Positions 8,897 to 17,266 are shown, counted from the stretch's first letter. The stretch: 64,000 bases of DNA from Bacillota bacterium (GCA_023414355.1 JAEZOB010000027.1:62001-126000); one strand, 5' to 3'. The notes: generated by a model from the letters alone, not told the origin. Translations and numbers: made by a program.

Positions 8897-9319
8897 TTAA
8901 AAATTACGATAGATCTTTAATAATGTATGCAGCAATGTCTCCTTCTCATCAGAAGAGATATCCCGGTAGACAAGCTCCATCAGATCCTTTGATATGGAAT
9001 CGAACATCGGCTTCAGCGCCTTTCCGTTCTCAGTCAGTGTTACGAAGGTGACGCGGCTGTCCTTGGTATCTCTGGTCTTCACGACATAGCCAAGCTTAAG
9101 CAGCTTATCCACCAGAGCAGTCACCGTAGACTTATCCTTACCAATTCTTTCGGATAGATCCTTCATCGTCAGGACGTCACTTTTTAAGAGCGCAAAAATA
9201 ATATCGCCATGGGAGGGAACCAACCCGGTCACTCCCCAGCGCTTCATCTCATCAATGATATATCTGTTGGCACTTTCTCTTACCTTTGAAATTAATGATA
9301 TGATGTCTCTCGTTTCCAT
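8897..9319 (-). CDS. MarR family transcriptional regulator
   Basis: 140 residues from the ATG at 9319 (METRDIISLISKV). A winged helix-turn-helix is visible: LVPSHGDIIFALLKSD, LTMKDLSERIGKDKSTVTALVDKLLKLGYV, then the wing KTRDTKDSRVTFVTLTENG. MarR proteins are dimeric repressors, often released by small lipophilic or oxidative ligands. The in-frame ATG at 9409 would run the coding region through the palindrome at 9329-9348, so the shorter start is preferred. The hydrolase gene lies downstream on the same strand, and both are preceded by the same type of palindrome. Autoregulation and control of the hydrolase are inferred. Confidence 0.9.
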   Translation of the reverse strand: METRDIISLISKVRESANRYIIDEMKRWGVTGLVPSHGDIIFALLKSDVLTMKDLSERIGKDKSTVTALVDKLLKLGYVVKTRDTKDSRVTFVTLTENGKALKPMFDSISKDLMELVYRDISSDEKETLLHTLLKIYRNF

Positions 9320-9328
9320 ATTCTGATT

Positions 9329-9348
9329 ATAGTTTGATATCAAAGTAT
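9329..9348. promoter_or_regulatory. Palindromic operator in front of marR
   Basis: ATAGTTTGATATCAAAGTAT, a 20-bp palindrome with a single mismatched pair, 9 nt before the marR start. It shares the core TTTGAtaTCAAA with the site at 8863-8886. A weaker half-copy (GGATATCAAAGG) is at 9401-9412. Confidence 0.7.
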
Positions 9349-9439
9349 TGTCAAGTAAAATATAATTCTCATATTTTATTGTAATTATTTTATTCTGGCC
9401 GGATATCAAAGGTTGCTTTATTAACTGAAGGTACGTGTA

Positions 9440-10621
9440 TTATTCTGCAAGGAGAGTCAGAAGATCTTCGATTTCCTTGCTTCCAATATAATGCACTTTA
9501 ATTACAATATTATCTTTACGAACAAACAGATCAATTGTATTTTCCCGATACAAATAATAAGCCTCATCAAAGCGTTGGTCATTCAACGAGATCAGCTTAA
9601 CCTCTTTATCGCCGTTGGGACCTTGCTTATAATTATATAACATGTTATCTGCAAATTCCTTCAAGATGGGTTTTGCAAGGAATGTAGTACCCAGCTTAAT
9701 ATAAACCTCTTCCAGAAAAGAGGAGCAGGCGGTAGCTTCGGAATCCTGAGACTGTGCCTCAACCGGATGAGTTTCAGATAATACATACTCTGTATATAAT
9801 AACGAGGGTTTCTTCAGAAAGAAAAAGGTCTCGTATTCCTCGGAGAGATCAGTAACTTGTCCATTGGAGTCTATCTCAGAGAGACGAAGCAGGGAGACTT
9901 CCTCGGTTAGGGCTTTCGGAGGCTGCTCGTTAAAATAACGAGAGGTATGGCTGCTGCTGTAAAGGTCGGCACCAATATTAAGTAAAAGCATGGCTGTGAG
10001 AACAAGGATTACTGAAATAGCTGATTTCTTGTATTTTTTCCAGGGCATGTGATGATTGTATTTCCTGCCCTCATAAAAAATTTGACGAAGCTTACGAAAT
10101 TCACGGGTATACTGCAGACTGCTTATGATCATAACCGCAGCACCGGACAACAGTAATAAGAGGGAAAGGAAGCTGGCAGCAGCATTTAATAACGGAAAAG
10201 GACTCGATAAAATACTTACGTAAAGGAACCAGAGTAACGTAAGAACCAGTACAGCGATGGAAGCATAGATCATGGTAAAGTTTCTTGTGACATAATTGAA
10301 ATTCATGCCCTGACGGATAATCTCTTCATCAACGGAAGAAGCCTGTGCAGCATCTTGAACGAAGAAGGAGTACTCCGAGCGAGTATTCACATAAGACCAA
10401 CCAGCCTTCCTATATTGTTCTTTTGCCGTCTCTGATACCTTACTACCTAAAAACTGAACGCGATATTCCAGATCTTTAGGCTCACTCACAGCAAACCGGG
10501 TAACTATACTACCGGCTTTTTTTAGAATCAGACCTTTCTTAGCCATATCACTGAGCCAACTTTCATATGCGCAGAAGCTGGTGAAAGGAATCAGGCAGAT
10601 CTTAAGCTTTGTTTTACTCAT
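9440..10621 (-). CDS. DUF2812 domain membrane protein
   Basis: 393 residues from the ATG at 10621 (MSKTKLKICLIPFTSFCAYESWLSDMAKKG), supported by GGAGG 6 nt upstream. The first ~115 residues match the DUF2812 pattern: 'E.WL..M...G..L', then YRVQF and YRKAGWSYVNTRSEYSFF. Two hydrophobic helices follow near residues 120-180 and a third near 210-230, then an extracytoplasmic C-terminal domain. DUF2812 genes in Firmicutes often follow a PadR regulator gene; none is present here. Function unknown. Confidence 0.85.
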   Translation of the reverse strand: MSKTKLKICLIPFTSFCAYESWLSDMAKKGLILKKAGSIVTRFAVSEPKDLEYRVQFLGSKVSETAKEQYRKAGWSYVNTRSEYSFFVQDAAQASSVDEEIIRQGMNFNYVTRNFTMIYASIAVLVLTLLWFLYVSILSSPFPLLNAAASFLSLLLLLSGAAVMIISSLQYTREFRKLRQIFYEGRKYNHHMPWKKYKKSAISVILVLTAMLLLNIGADLYSSSHTSRYFNEQPPKALTEEVSLLRLSEIDSNGQVTDLSEEYETFFFLKKPSLLYTEYVLSETHPVEAQSQDSEATACSSFLEEVYIKLGTTFLAKPILKEFADNMLYNYKQGPNGDKEVKLISLNDQRFDEAYYLYRENTIDLFVRKDNIVIKVHYIGSKEIEDLLTLLAE

Positions 10622-10942
10622 CCTATACCTCCGTGGGGTCAGCGATGCTTCGCTTGAAACCATAAATAAGAATATCATTTGTTACTATCCCGGTCAAGAT
10701 TATATCGGTCTGAAAGAAAAAAATGTTGATAGGAATGGGCTGCCACAACCCTTTCCAAGGGATGAAGGGAACATTTGTGATAGCATGATAGGAGAATAAT
10801 GAGAGAACGAAAGAAGTGATTAGCAACGTACTTAAAATAAATATAATGCTTGTAAAGATATGGCAAATCGCTTAGAATGATAAAAAGGAAATACAGAGAA
10901 GCACGCCCTGAATTTCCATACATTGAAAGAAGGTATGGCAGT
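10622..10942. other. Intergenic DNA between divergent genes, no gene seen
   Basis: Several short frames cross this stretch on both strands, but none has a recognisable product. The only support seen is the promoter at 10850-10878 for the small protein to the right. No PadR-like remnant was recognised. Confidence 0.5.
10850..10878 (+). promoter_or_regulatory. Candidate promoter for the small anchored protein
   Basis: TTGTAA (10850-10855), 17-bp spacer, TAGAAT (10873-10878), about 65 nt before the start at 10943. Its position argues against the upstream in-frame ATG at 10877. Confidence 0.45.
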
Positions 10943-11332
10943 ATGAAGAAAAAGCTAGTCCTGATCATAGGCGTTCTGGCAATGATTCTGGTGATAGGAA
11001 TTTACTTATTGCAGGTTCCAAAATATAATGCTGATCAGGTAAAATCAATGACCCTGATTACACTTCCCTCTCCACCTCAATGTAAGACGATCACTGATCA
11101 GAAGGATATCGAGACCTGTCTGAACTATATTGACTCCCTGAGCCTGGTACCTGCAATCAACACAGGAAAAGGCTGGTGGTTTATGATAAAAATCGATCAA
11201 TATACGACGATTTCCTTTCTCGACGAGTATGTAAGCTTCAACGGGAAAACCTTTAAAATCAAAAACCGTGATTATAAAGATTCTTTACGCGCATTATATA
11301 AAAGCATGATTTATGAAGAAAAAGCCTGGTAA
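10943..11332 (+). CDS. Small membrane-anchored protein of unknown function
   Basis: 129 residues from the ATG at 10943 (MKKKLVLIIGVLAMILVIGIYLL), with AGAAGG about 10 nt upstream. One N-terminal helix near residues 4-23 serves as an anchor or uncleaved signal. The remaining ~105 residues are predicted extracytoplasmic, with the segments TLPSPPQCKTITDQKDIETC and GWWFMIKIDQY. Two cysteines (about 47 and 57) could form a disulfide (inference). No family recognised. It stands alone between a promoter and a palindrome that may terminate it. Confidence 0.65.
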   Translation: MKKKLVLIIGVLAMILVIGIYLLQVPKYNADQVKSMTLITLPSPPQCKTITDQKDIETCLNYIDSLSLVPAINTGKGWWFMIKIDQYTTISFLDEYVSFNGKTFKIKNRDYKDSLRALYKSMIYEEKAW

Positions 11333-11336
11333 GATT

Positions 11337-11390
11337 GAACCGATCCCCTATAAGTTAGATTTTTTGGGTCTAACTCATAGGGGTCAGTTC
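11337..11390. repeat. Long imperfect inverted repeat, IS-end-like
   Basis: GAACCGATCCCCTATAAG... (11337-11359) is an inverted copy of the sequence ending ...CATAGGGGTCAGTTC (11370-11390), with a 10-nt loop that includes a T run. It sits between two convergent genes and could act as a bidirectional terminator. The arm on the minus strand (GAACTGACCCCTATGAGTTA) also resembles, from memory, terminal repeats of IS3-family elements. Confidence 0.6.
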
Positions 11391-11397
11391 AAAAGTA

Positions 11398-11757
11398 TCA
11401 GGCTTTCTCTTTTGTAGTGAGCTCCATATATTTCATATATTCCATTCCCCACTCCTCCATACTGTTAATAATCGGAGCGAAGCGTCTGCCAATCTCGGTC
11501 AGGCTGTACTCTACCCTCAGGGGCACTTCATTATATGCCTTCCGGAGAACAAGACCGTCATCCTCCAGCTCACGAAGATGCTGTGTGAGCATTTTTTGAG
11601 TCAGAGTGGGGTCTTCAAAGGCTTTCTTGATCTCACCGAAGCGCATGGTATCATTTTGTATTAGAAACCATAGAATGGAAAGCTTCCATTTGCCGAAGAT
11701 TACTTTCTGGGTCAAAAGGAGAGGGCATTCCAAATCCTCCTCTTTCCAATGATCCAT
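11398..11757 (-). CDS. HxlR family transcriptional regulator
   Basis: 119 residues from the ATG at 11757; AAGGA lies 10 nt upstream, while an in-frame GTG at 11766 is too close to that site. The HxlR pattern is clear: a conserved N-terminal cysteine in LECPLLLTQKVIFGKWKLSILWFL, then RFGEIKKAFEDPTLTQKMLTQHLRELEDDGLVLRK as the helix-turn-helix and the wing VPLRVEYSLTEIG. Some family members (HypR, YodB) sense electrophiles through that cysteine. It is divergent to an aldo/keto reductase gene, a typical regulator-target pair. Confidence 0.92.
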   Translation of the reverse strand: MDHWKEEDLECPLLLTQKVIFGKWKLSILWFLIQNDTMRFGEIKKAFEDPTLTQKMLTQHLRELEDDGLVLRKAYNEVPLRVEYSLTEIGRRFAPIINSMEEWGMEYMKYMELTTKEKA

Positions 11758-11956
11758 ATAGAACACATCCTTTCGTTACTTTATCAATGCCAGCCCATGA
11801 AATTTACTCATGATCTCCAGCTTTTTATCGTATTTTATAAACAGGCTTGCGGATGGAAGCTTGCTTACACAGGATTACCTGTGCTATTTATTATAGCATA
11901 ATATTGGGAGTAGAATAAATGATTTTATGCGTTCTGATAAAATTGTGATTAAAAGT

Positions 11957-11974
11957 AGTAACTTGAAAGTAACT
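11957..11974. promoter_or_regulatory. Candidate HxlR operator (direct repeat)
   Basis: AGTAACTTGAAAGTAACT contains two AGTAACT units 11 nt apart, in the 336-nt space between hxlR-type and aldo/keto reductase genes. A second candidate, CATAAC-9-GTTATG, is at 12030-12050. Which one is bound cannot be decided from sequence alone. Confidence 0.4.
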
Positions 11975-12029
11975 ATGCCACTTTTTAGTGCCTAATTGCA
12001 GGATTGCCTCGATCGTTTTATGATTGATC

Positions 12030-12050
12030 CATAACATAAGAAACGTTATG
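12030..12050. promoter_or_regulatory. Inverted repeat upstream of the aldo/keto reductase
   Basis: Perfect 6-bp arms CATAAC and GTTATG separated by 9 nt. It lies just upstream of a TATAAA box at about 12070, where a repressor could block the reductase promoter. Confidence 0.35.
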
Positions 12051-12093
12051 ACAAATATGGAACTATGGTATAAATAGGAGAGGATGGATCATT

Positions 12094-12996
12094 ATGAAAC
12101 AAATTCAGCTTGGAAAATCTGACTTGAAGGTCTCGGCTATGGGCCTTGGATGCATTAATTTTGGTTCCCATGTCGATGAAAAGACCTCGTTTGAATTAAT
12201 GGATGCGTATGTGGAGAACGGAGGTAACTTCTTAGATACCTCGAACAACTATATTGTTTGGGATGGTTTTACAGGCAGTGAGAGTGAGAAGACAATTGGT
12301 AAGTGGTTTGACTACAGTGGAGCAAGAAAAGATGTTATCCTGGCGACAAAGCTCGGAGCTTTGCCGAAGGACAATACCTCCAGAGATTTTTCTGGTATGG
12401 AGGGACTAGGCAGAAAGACGATTCTTGAATCAGTCGAACGGTCTTTAGATCGCCTTCATACGGATTATATTGACCTGTTATATCTTCATGTTGACGATTA
12501 CGCAACTCCGCAGGAGGAAACGCTGGGGACCTTACAAGAGCTGATTGATCAGGGAAAGATAAGACAAATCGGCTGCAGCAATTTCAGGGAATGGAGAGTG
12601 GAAAGTGCTCGAAATATATGTAAGCAGAACAATTATCAGTTCTTCTGTGCTATCCAGCAGAGATATAGCTATCTCAATCCTGCGATGGATGCGGATTTCT
12701 CCCCACAGGTTACCGCCGGGAAAGGTTTGGAGGAGTATATTAATTACTATCAGGACATCACAATGGTAGCACATACTCCGCTGCTTTACGGATTGTATAC
12801 CAAGGGTGGTGAAATCGACTATGAAGCATATGATACCCTGTATAATAGAAGAAATCTAAAGAAACTACTGGAGGAAGAAAAGCAGCCGGTGTCCTGGGTG
12901 TTGAAATATATCACGGAGCAGTTTGGGGGAAGTGTTGTGTTATCTACTACTTCCAGCAAGAAGCATCTGATCGAAAATATGCAGTACATCGGATAG
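12094..12996 (+). CDS. Aldo/keto reductase
   Basis: 300 residues, family-typical. N-terminal MKQIQLGKSDLKVSAMGLGC with the catalytic aspartate and tyrosine in GGNFLDTSNNY, the lysine in ILATKLG and the histidine position in DLLYLHVDDY. NADP-binding segments GKIRQIGCSNF and the C-terminal VVLSTTSSKKHLIENM are also present. It would reduce aldehydes or ketones with NAD(P)H in the cytoplasm; substrate unknown. RBS GGAGAGG lies about 8 nt upstream. Divergent HxlR-type regulator gene upstream; transcription probably ends in the hairpin at 13112. Confidence 0.92.
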   Translation: MKQIQLGKSDLKVSAMGLGCINFGSHVDEKTSFELMDAYVENGGNFLDTSNNYIVWDGFTGSESEKTIGKWFDYSGARKDVILATKLGALPKDNTSRDFSGMEGLGRKTILESVERSLDRLHTDYIDLLYLHVDDYATPQEETLGTLQELIDQGKIRQIGCSNFREWRVESARNICKQNNYQFFCAIQQRYSYLNPAMDADFSPQVTAGKGLEEYINYYQDITMVAHTPLLYGLYTKGGEIDYEAYDTLYNRRNLKKLLEEEKQPVSWVLKYITEQFGGSVVLSTTSSKKHLIENMQYIG

Positions 12997-13111
12997 CACA
13001 GGACTGAATAATAGATTACTAATCAGTCATATTAAGGCTATATAGCCGAGGGGACTGATAAGAATATAGAATGAAAGCGAATAAGCCTAAGGAACTGATG
13101 AGATTAATCAT

Positions 13112-13170
13112 AAAGACAAGGTAAGGATAACTGCATGAAGAAAAGCAGTTATTCTTACCTTGTCTTTCAA
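13112..13170. terminator. Long-stem bidirectional terminator
   Basis: AAAGACAAGGTAAGGATAAC... (13112-13134) pairs with its inverted copy at 13145-13167, 22 of 23 positions, around a 10-nt loop. It lies between the reductase and the convergent peptidase gene. The T tail is weak on both sides. Confidence 0.6.
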
Positions 13171-13175
13171 AGAAC

Positions 13176-13260
13176 GTATTACAACAGCCTCATAGTTATC
13201 AAATAATTATGTATTACAACAGCCCCATGGTTATCAAGTGACTATGTGTAGCAACAGCCA
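13176..13260. repeat. 35-bp tandem repeat, about 2.4 copies
   Basis: Unit starts GTATTACAACAGCCTCATAG. Copies at 13176-13210 and 13211-13245 differ at a few positions, and a partial copy follows at 13246-13260. It ends 12 nt before the stop of the peptidase gene. No spacers, so not a CRISPR. Confidence 0.8.
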
Positions 13261-13271
13261 TTGTAATGTTA

Positions 13272-14576
13272 TTACTTACTTAATTCATCGATAATACCTT
13301 TTGGATTAATGGCCTTACCATAGGAATAGGTCTTTCCGTCGTGCTTTATCTTGGTAGTAATAGCGGTAGAATTGGCTAATTCGATGAACTCCTTCGGGGT
13401 AATATCTGGTTTTACCTGACAACACAATGCATAAAGGCCGGTACACCAGGGAACAGCCCAGCTTAATCCACCGTTGCGAGCAATCGCATAATTCTTCGGG
13501 CCTGTAAAACCGGCAATTGTTCTGGATCCAATGGGGAATAACAGTTGTTTTGAGTAATAGTCCGGATAGTTGAATATATCATTACTTATCCAGGAAACCG
13601 GCTCATAAGAGGCAAGCTTCTCCGGATTCTTATCGTAATTACGATCCATTCCGAAAAGGGCAAAATCCTTATAATACTCCTCTGTAGAGGTAGTTATGAC
13701 AAAGACATTTGCTTCATCAGCCTTCTTAATCGCAGCCTGGAGCTCATTGTAGCCCTTATCCCTACTGCCATAGCCCTTTGATATGGAAATGGCTCTAATC
13801 TTATCAGCTTTATCCAGCTTCTCATTAATTTCGAGTATTCTGAGGATTGTATCTGCCATAATAGAAGCATCAAACTCATATCCTGTTTCGCTGAAATGTC
13901 CGAAGGTTGAAGCAATATAGTAAAGGTTTGCTCCCGGAGCTACGCCGATATCCTTGCCGACGGCAATACTTGAAACAGCAGGACCATGCATCGATGCAAC
14001 TTCATCGCTGCAATGAATTCGTTCATAAAACATAATGTTATTCTTATATTGCTCATGGTCAAGCAGAAGTCCTTGATCGATGATGGCTATGCTGACTCCC
14101 TTTCCGGTAATTCCTTTCTTATGCAATGCCTGAATCCCAAGTCCGGGATTCTTGTTAAATTCCAATATCTTCTTTGGATTAAAGCCCTTGGGTAATTTCT
14201 TTGGCCAGATTGTATCTGTGTCAAAGGTCAGATCATTCACGTTTTTAACCACGTTTAAGTCTTCCCCTGAAATATCACAGCTCCTCACATCATAACCAAA
14301 GGTATCGTTCTTATTTTCAAAGCCTTGAAACTTATTCCAGTATGGATCGATTGTAGATTCTTTTCTGACAAACAATGGCGTCCCTTTCTCGAGGTTTGTC
14401 AGATCGTTTAGGTTGGTTGTATACCAGGCTTCATTGGGATCCGTATGGTTACTGTAATCATAAGTCGGATAAGCCGGGTCATTTGCAGGGGCTGCAGATA
14501 CAAATCGAACATCCTTGCTGACGGAAGCCAAGGTGATCGTTATTACTAATAATAATGCAATTACTTTACCTTTCAT
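13272..14576 (-). CDS. Exported subtilisin-like (S8) peptidase homologue, copy 1
   Basis: 434 residues from the ATG at 14576, with GGAGA 5 nt upstream. The signal peptide is MKGKVIALLLVITITLASVS with probable cleavage after VSAAPA. The S8 core is recognisable: aspartate D167 in VSIAIIDQG, histidine H197 in SMHGPAVSSIAVG followed by GVAPGANLYYIAS, and a serine S372 in NGGLSWAVPW where canonical subtilases have GTSMAxP. The histidine stretch is normal, so this is probably an active or recently active peptidase with an altered serine motif. About 150 residues precede the core, with no standard inhibitor I9 pattern. The gene downstream in transcription order is none; the paralogue lies immediately upstream (74-130 nt), so they form a tandem duplication. 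Confidence 0.85.
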   Translation of the reverse strand: MKGKVIALLLVITITLASVSKDVRFVSAAPANDPAYPTYDYSNHTDPNEAWYTTNLNDLTNLEKGTPLFVRKESTIDPYWNKFQGFENKNDTFGYDVRSCDISGEDLNVVKNVNDLTFDTDTIWPKKLPKGFNPKKILEFNKNPGLGIQALHKKGITGKGVSIAIIDQGLLLDHEQYKNNIMFYERIHCSDEVASMHGPAVSSIAVGKDIGVAPGANLYYIASTFGHFSETGYEFDASIMADTILRILEINEKLDKADKIRAISISKGYGSRDKGYNELQAAIKKADEANVFVITTSTEEYYKDFALFGMDRNYDKNPEKLASYEPVSWISNDIFNYPDYYSKQLLFPIGSRTIAGFTGPKNYAIARNGGLSWAVPWCTGLYALCCQVKPDITPKEFIELANSTAITTKIKHDGKTYSYGKAINPKGIIDELSK

Positions 14577-14707
14577 AGGTTCTCCTTCCCTTTCATTGAA
14601 TAGTGGATTGAAATCAATCCGGTCAATAATCAAATACTTTCATACGCTATGTTCCATAGATCATCATAATCGGGGAAAATGAAATACTAGCCTGAAAAAG
14701 TAGCGCT

Positions 14708-16021
14708 TTATTTATCCTTTAATTGTTCCATCAGTTTTTCCGGATTGATCATTTTTCCGAAGGGGTAGGTCTTACCGTCATGTTCTATCTCAGTGGTTAT
14801 TGCTGTGGAATTGGCGAGCTCTATGAACTCCTGTGGTGTAATATCCGGTTTCTCCTGACAGCACAATGCATAGAGGCCAACGCACCAGGGAACACTCCAG
14901 CTTAATCCTCCGTTATGTGAAATAGCATAATCGTCGGAATTCGTAAAACTTGCGAAGGTCCTTGAGCCGATGGGGAACATCAGAAAGTTCTCAAAGTAAT
15001 CTGGTCTATCATAATAATCCTTTGCTACCCAGGAAACAGGTTCATAAGAGTTGGGATCCTCCGGATCCTTAGCGTAATCACGATCCATACCGAATAGTAT
15101 GAACCCTTTATAATACTCATCTGTGGAGGTGGTTACTACAAAGACATTTGCCTCATCGGCCTTCTTGATGGCAGCCTGAAGCTCATCGTAGCCCTTATCC
15201 ATCCTGCTGTAACCCTTCGATATTGAGATTGCTCTGATCTTTTTATCCTTATCCAGCTTTTCATTGATATCCAGTATCCGGAAGACGGCATCTGCAATAA
15301 TAGAGGCGTCAAATTCATAGCCAGAGTCGGTGAAGTGTCCAAAGGTTGAAGCGATATAATATAGATTGGCCTTTGGAGCGACGCCAATATCCTTGCCTAC
15401 TGCGATGCTGGCAACAGCGGGTCCGTGCATCTGGGCAGTATCATCACCACAATGGATTGTCTCATAGAGCTTAAGGTTCTTCTTATATTGCTCATGCTCC
15501 AGCAGAAGACCCTGATCAATGATAGCGATGCTGACTCCCTTTCCGGTAATTCCTTTTTTGTGCAATGCGCGAATTCCCAATCCGGGATTCTTATTAATTT
15601 CGAGTATCTTCTGAGGATCGAAGCCCCCAGGTAACACGTCAGGCCAGGTGGTATTGGTGTCAAAGGTCAGATCATCGGTATCTTCTACCACGCTTAAGTC
15701 TACATCTGAAATATTACAGCCTCTCACATCATATCCGAATACATCATCCTTATTCTCAAAGCCTTGAAATTTCCTCCAGCTAAAGCCTCCCGGAAGTTCC
15801 TTTTTAGCGATCACCAGCTTACCCTTATTGATTGACGAGAGATCAGCCAGTACAGTTTTATAAACAGATTCTCTGGAATCAGTATGGCTGCTGTAATCAT
15901 AAGCTGCGTAATCGTCTTTATTCGTTGTGGGCTGCGCTTCCATGAATACAGCTTCCTCTTTGCTGCAGGATGCAAGTACGAGGACAGAGATCATTAGTAA
16001 AGTGAAAACTTTTCTTTTCAT
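14708..16021 (-). CDS. Subtilisin-like (S8) lipoprotein peptidase homologue, copy 2
   Basis: 437 residues. The N-terminus MKRKVFTLLMISVLVLASCSKEE has a lipobox (LASC), so Cys19 is probably lipidated and the protein is held on the outer face of the membrane. The rest aligns over its whole length with copy 1, including D169 in VSIAIIDQG, H199 in QMHGPAVASIAVG and S374 in NGGLSWSVPW. Long blocks such as ALHKKGITGKG and PDITPxEFIELANSTAITT are shared. Copy 1 appears freely secreted and copy 2 membrane-anchored, so the duplication has diverged in localisation. The start codon has GGGAGGG upstream. Substrate unknown. Confidence 0.85.
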   Translation of the reverse strand: MKRKVFTLLMISVLVLASCSKEEAVFMEAQPTTNKDDYAAYDYSSHTDSRESVYKTVLADLSSINKGKLVIAKKELPGGFSWRKFQGFENKDDVFGYDVRGCNISDVDLSVVEDTDDLTFDTNTTWPDVLPGGFDPQKILEINKNPGLGIRALHKKGITGKGVSIAIIDQGLLLEHEQYKKNLKLYETIHCGDDTAQMHGPAVASIAVGKDIGVAPKANLYYIASTFGHFTDSGYEFDASIIADAVFRILDINEKLDKDKKIRAISISKGYSRMDKGYDELQAAIKKADEANVFVVTTSTDEYYKGFILFGMDRDYAKDPEDPNSYEPVSWVAKDYYDRPDYFENFLMFPIGSRTFASFTNSDDYAISHNGGLSWSVPWCVGLYALCCQEKPDITPQEFIELANSTAITTEIEHDGKTYPFGKMINPEKLMEQLKDK

Positions 16022-16180
16022 TTCTTACCCTCCCTGATTATGATAAATGGAATATGGTTATTGCTTGGAAATAACAAATCCTTACAATCACTGTGCCCAC
16101 ATATTACCATGAGGAAGGAAAGCATACAATGGCTTTAAGAAATATGTAAGAAATCATTAAGATTAATGTTGCCTCTGCAG

Positions 16181-17266
16181 CTAAGAATGGAATTTCAAGG
16201 TCTTTAATAATAATTCATTGCAGATTCTATCTATGATATAAAGGTCCGTAGCATCGTTATAGATCTGTTCTAATTCCTCAAGATAAGCTTTTGCAGAGGC
16301 CAGGTGTGCGGTTCCTTCCCGGGTAAAGGCTTTATATCGCACAACGATATCGGTAAGTTCCTTTTCATTTAGCTCATCCGTACCGGGTGTGACTAATTGC
16401 GAATACATATCGATGACATGATCATTTTTCCGATCAGGATAATATTCATGAGGTGAGGTGCTGTCAAAAATACAAAGGTTTAGCTCCGGAAATAAAAGCA
16501 TATCTAAGCTGTCAGGATCGAAGCCACAGTGGTAGATTTCCGTATCAATTCCCCTGGCATGGGCTTTCTCTGCAATTTTCTTCAGCATTGTGGATTTCCC
16601 TGTACCCGGGCGACCCTTGATGAAATAACGTGTGGCAATATCCTCGGTAATATTCGGAATATAATCCATTGGCCCCAGTGGAGTTGATCCGCCGAAGAAA
16701 CGATGCTTGATACTGCCGAGTTTCTCCAGTTGGGTCTTGCCGAGCACAGTTTGGATAACCTCTTCTGTCAGCCTGTCAGCTCCGGTAAAATCCATATTTC
16801 GAATATAAATTTTCTCCCATTCGTCATGAACCTTCAGACCATTCGCGAATTCGATATAAGCCTTCTCGTAGCTTTGCTGTATTCGATTATGAAGCTTGAG
16901 GATCTCTTTGGTATGGGCAGCGAGCTTCTCGGTATTCCAACCGGCCCCCAGATTGATATACTCTTCGAGGGCCCCCGGAGCCTTTGGCTCTATCACGTGA
17001 GGAGGTGTGCCGTCGACCATCCCGACCCCGAGTTCCGGAAAAAGCACCCCATCTAGTGCATCAGGATCGGTGGGGCTGTGTATATACTCTACCTTTTGGT
17101 CAAGCCCTTCAAGAACAGAGCCGATTTTCTTCATTAATGGAAGCTTACCTGAGCCAGGACCTCCTTTCAGAATAAATAACTTATTCAACGGTTCCAGATT
17201 CGTGCTGAAAAGATTGATGTAACCCTTGGCTGTGTGACCACATGCAAGATAATGCTTTGCGCTCAT
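16181..17266 (-). CDS. Double P-loop ATPase, PRK06851-like
   Basis: 361 residues made of two similar halves. Each begins with a P-loop followed by the same pattern: KVEYIHSPTDPDALDGVLFPEL in the first and TEIYHCGFDPDSLDMLLFPEL in the second. The second Walker A is canonical (GRPGTGKST, about 218-226). The first is GGPGSGKL (35-42), with leucine where serine or threonine normally coordinates Mg, so the first site may be impaired. The family is annotated in Firmicutes as a hypothetical ATPase or nucleotide kinase (PRK06851). Role unknown. It starts MSAKHYLACGHTAKGY. Transcribed alone on the minus strand. Confidence 0.82.
   Translation of the reverse strand: MSAKHYLACGHTAKGYINLFSTNLEPLNKLFILKGGPGSGKLPLMKKIGSVLEGLDQKVEYIHSPTDPDALDGVLFPELGVGMVDGTPPHVIEPKAPGALEEYINLGAGWNTEKLAAHTKEILKLHNRIQQSYEKAYIEFANGLKVHDEWEKIYIRNMDFTGADRLTEEVIQTVLGKTQLEKLGSIKHRFFGGSTPLGPMDYIPNITEDIATRYFIKGRPGTGKSTMLKKIAEKAHARGIDTEIYHCGFDPDSLDMLLFPELNLCIFDSTSPHEYYPDRKNDHVIDMYSQLVTPGTDELNEKELTDIVVRYKAFTREGTAHLASAKAYLEELEQIYNDATDLYIIDRICNELLLKTLKFHS

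Noticed and set aside
10675..10968. A 97-codon minus-strand frame with hydrophobic N-terminus
   Set aside because: Overlaps the start of a plus-strand protein and its promoter, has no ribosome binding site and matches no family.
13176..13260. Possible CRISPR-like repeats
   Set aside because: The 35-bp units are directly adjacent, with no spacers and no cas genes.
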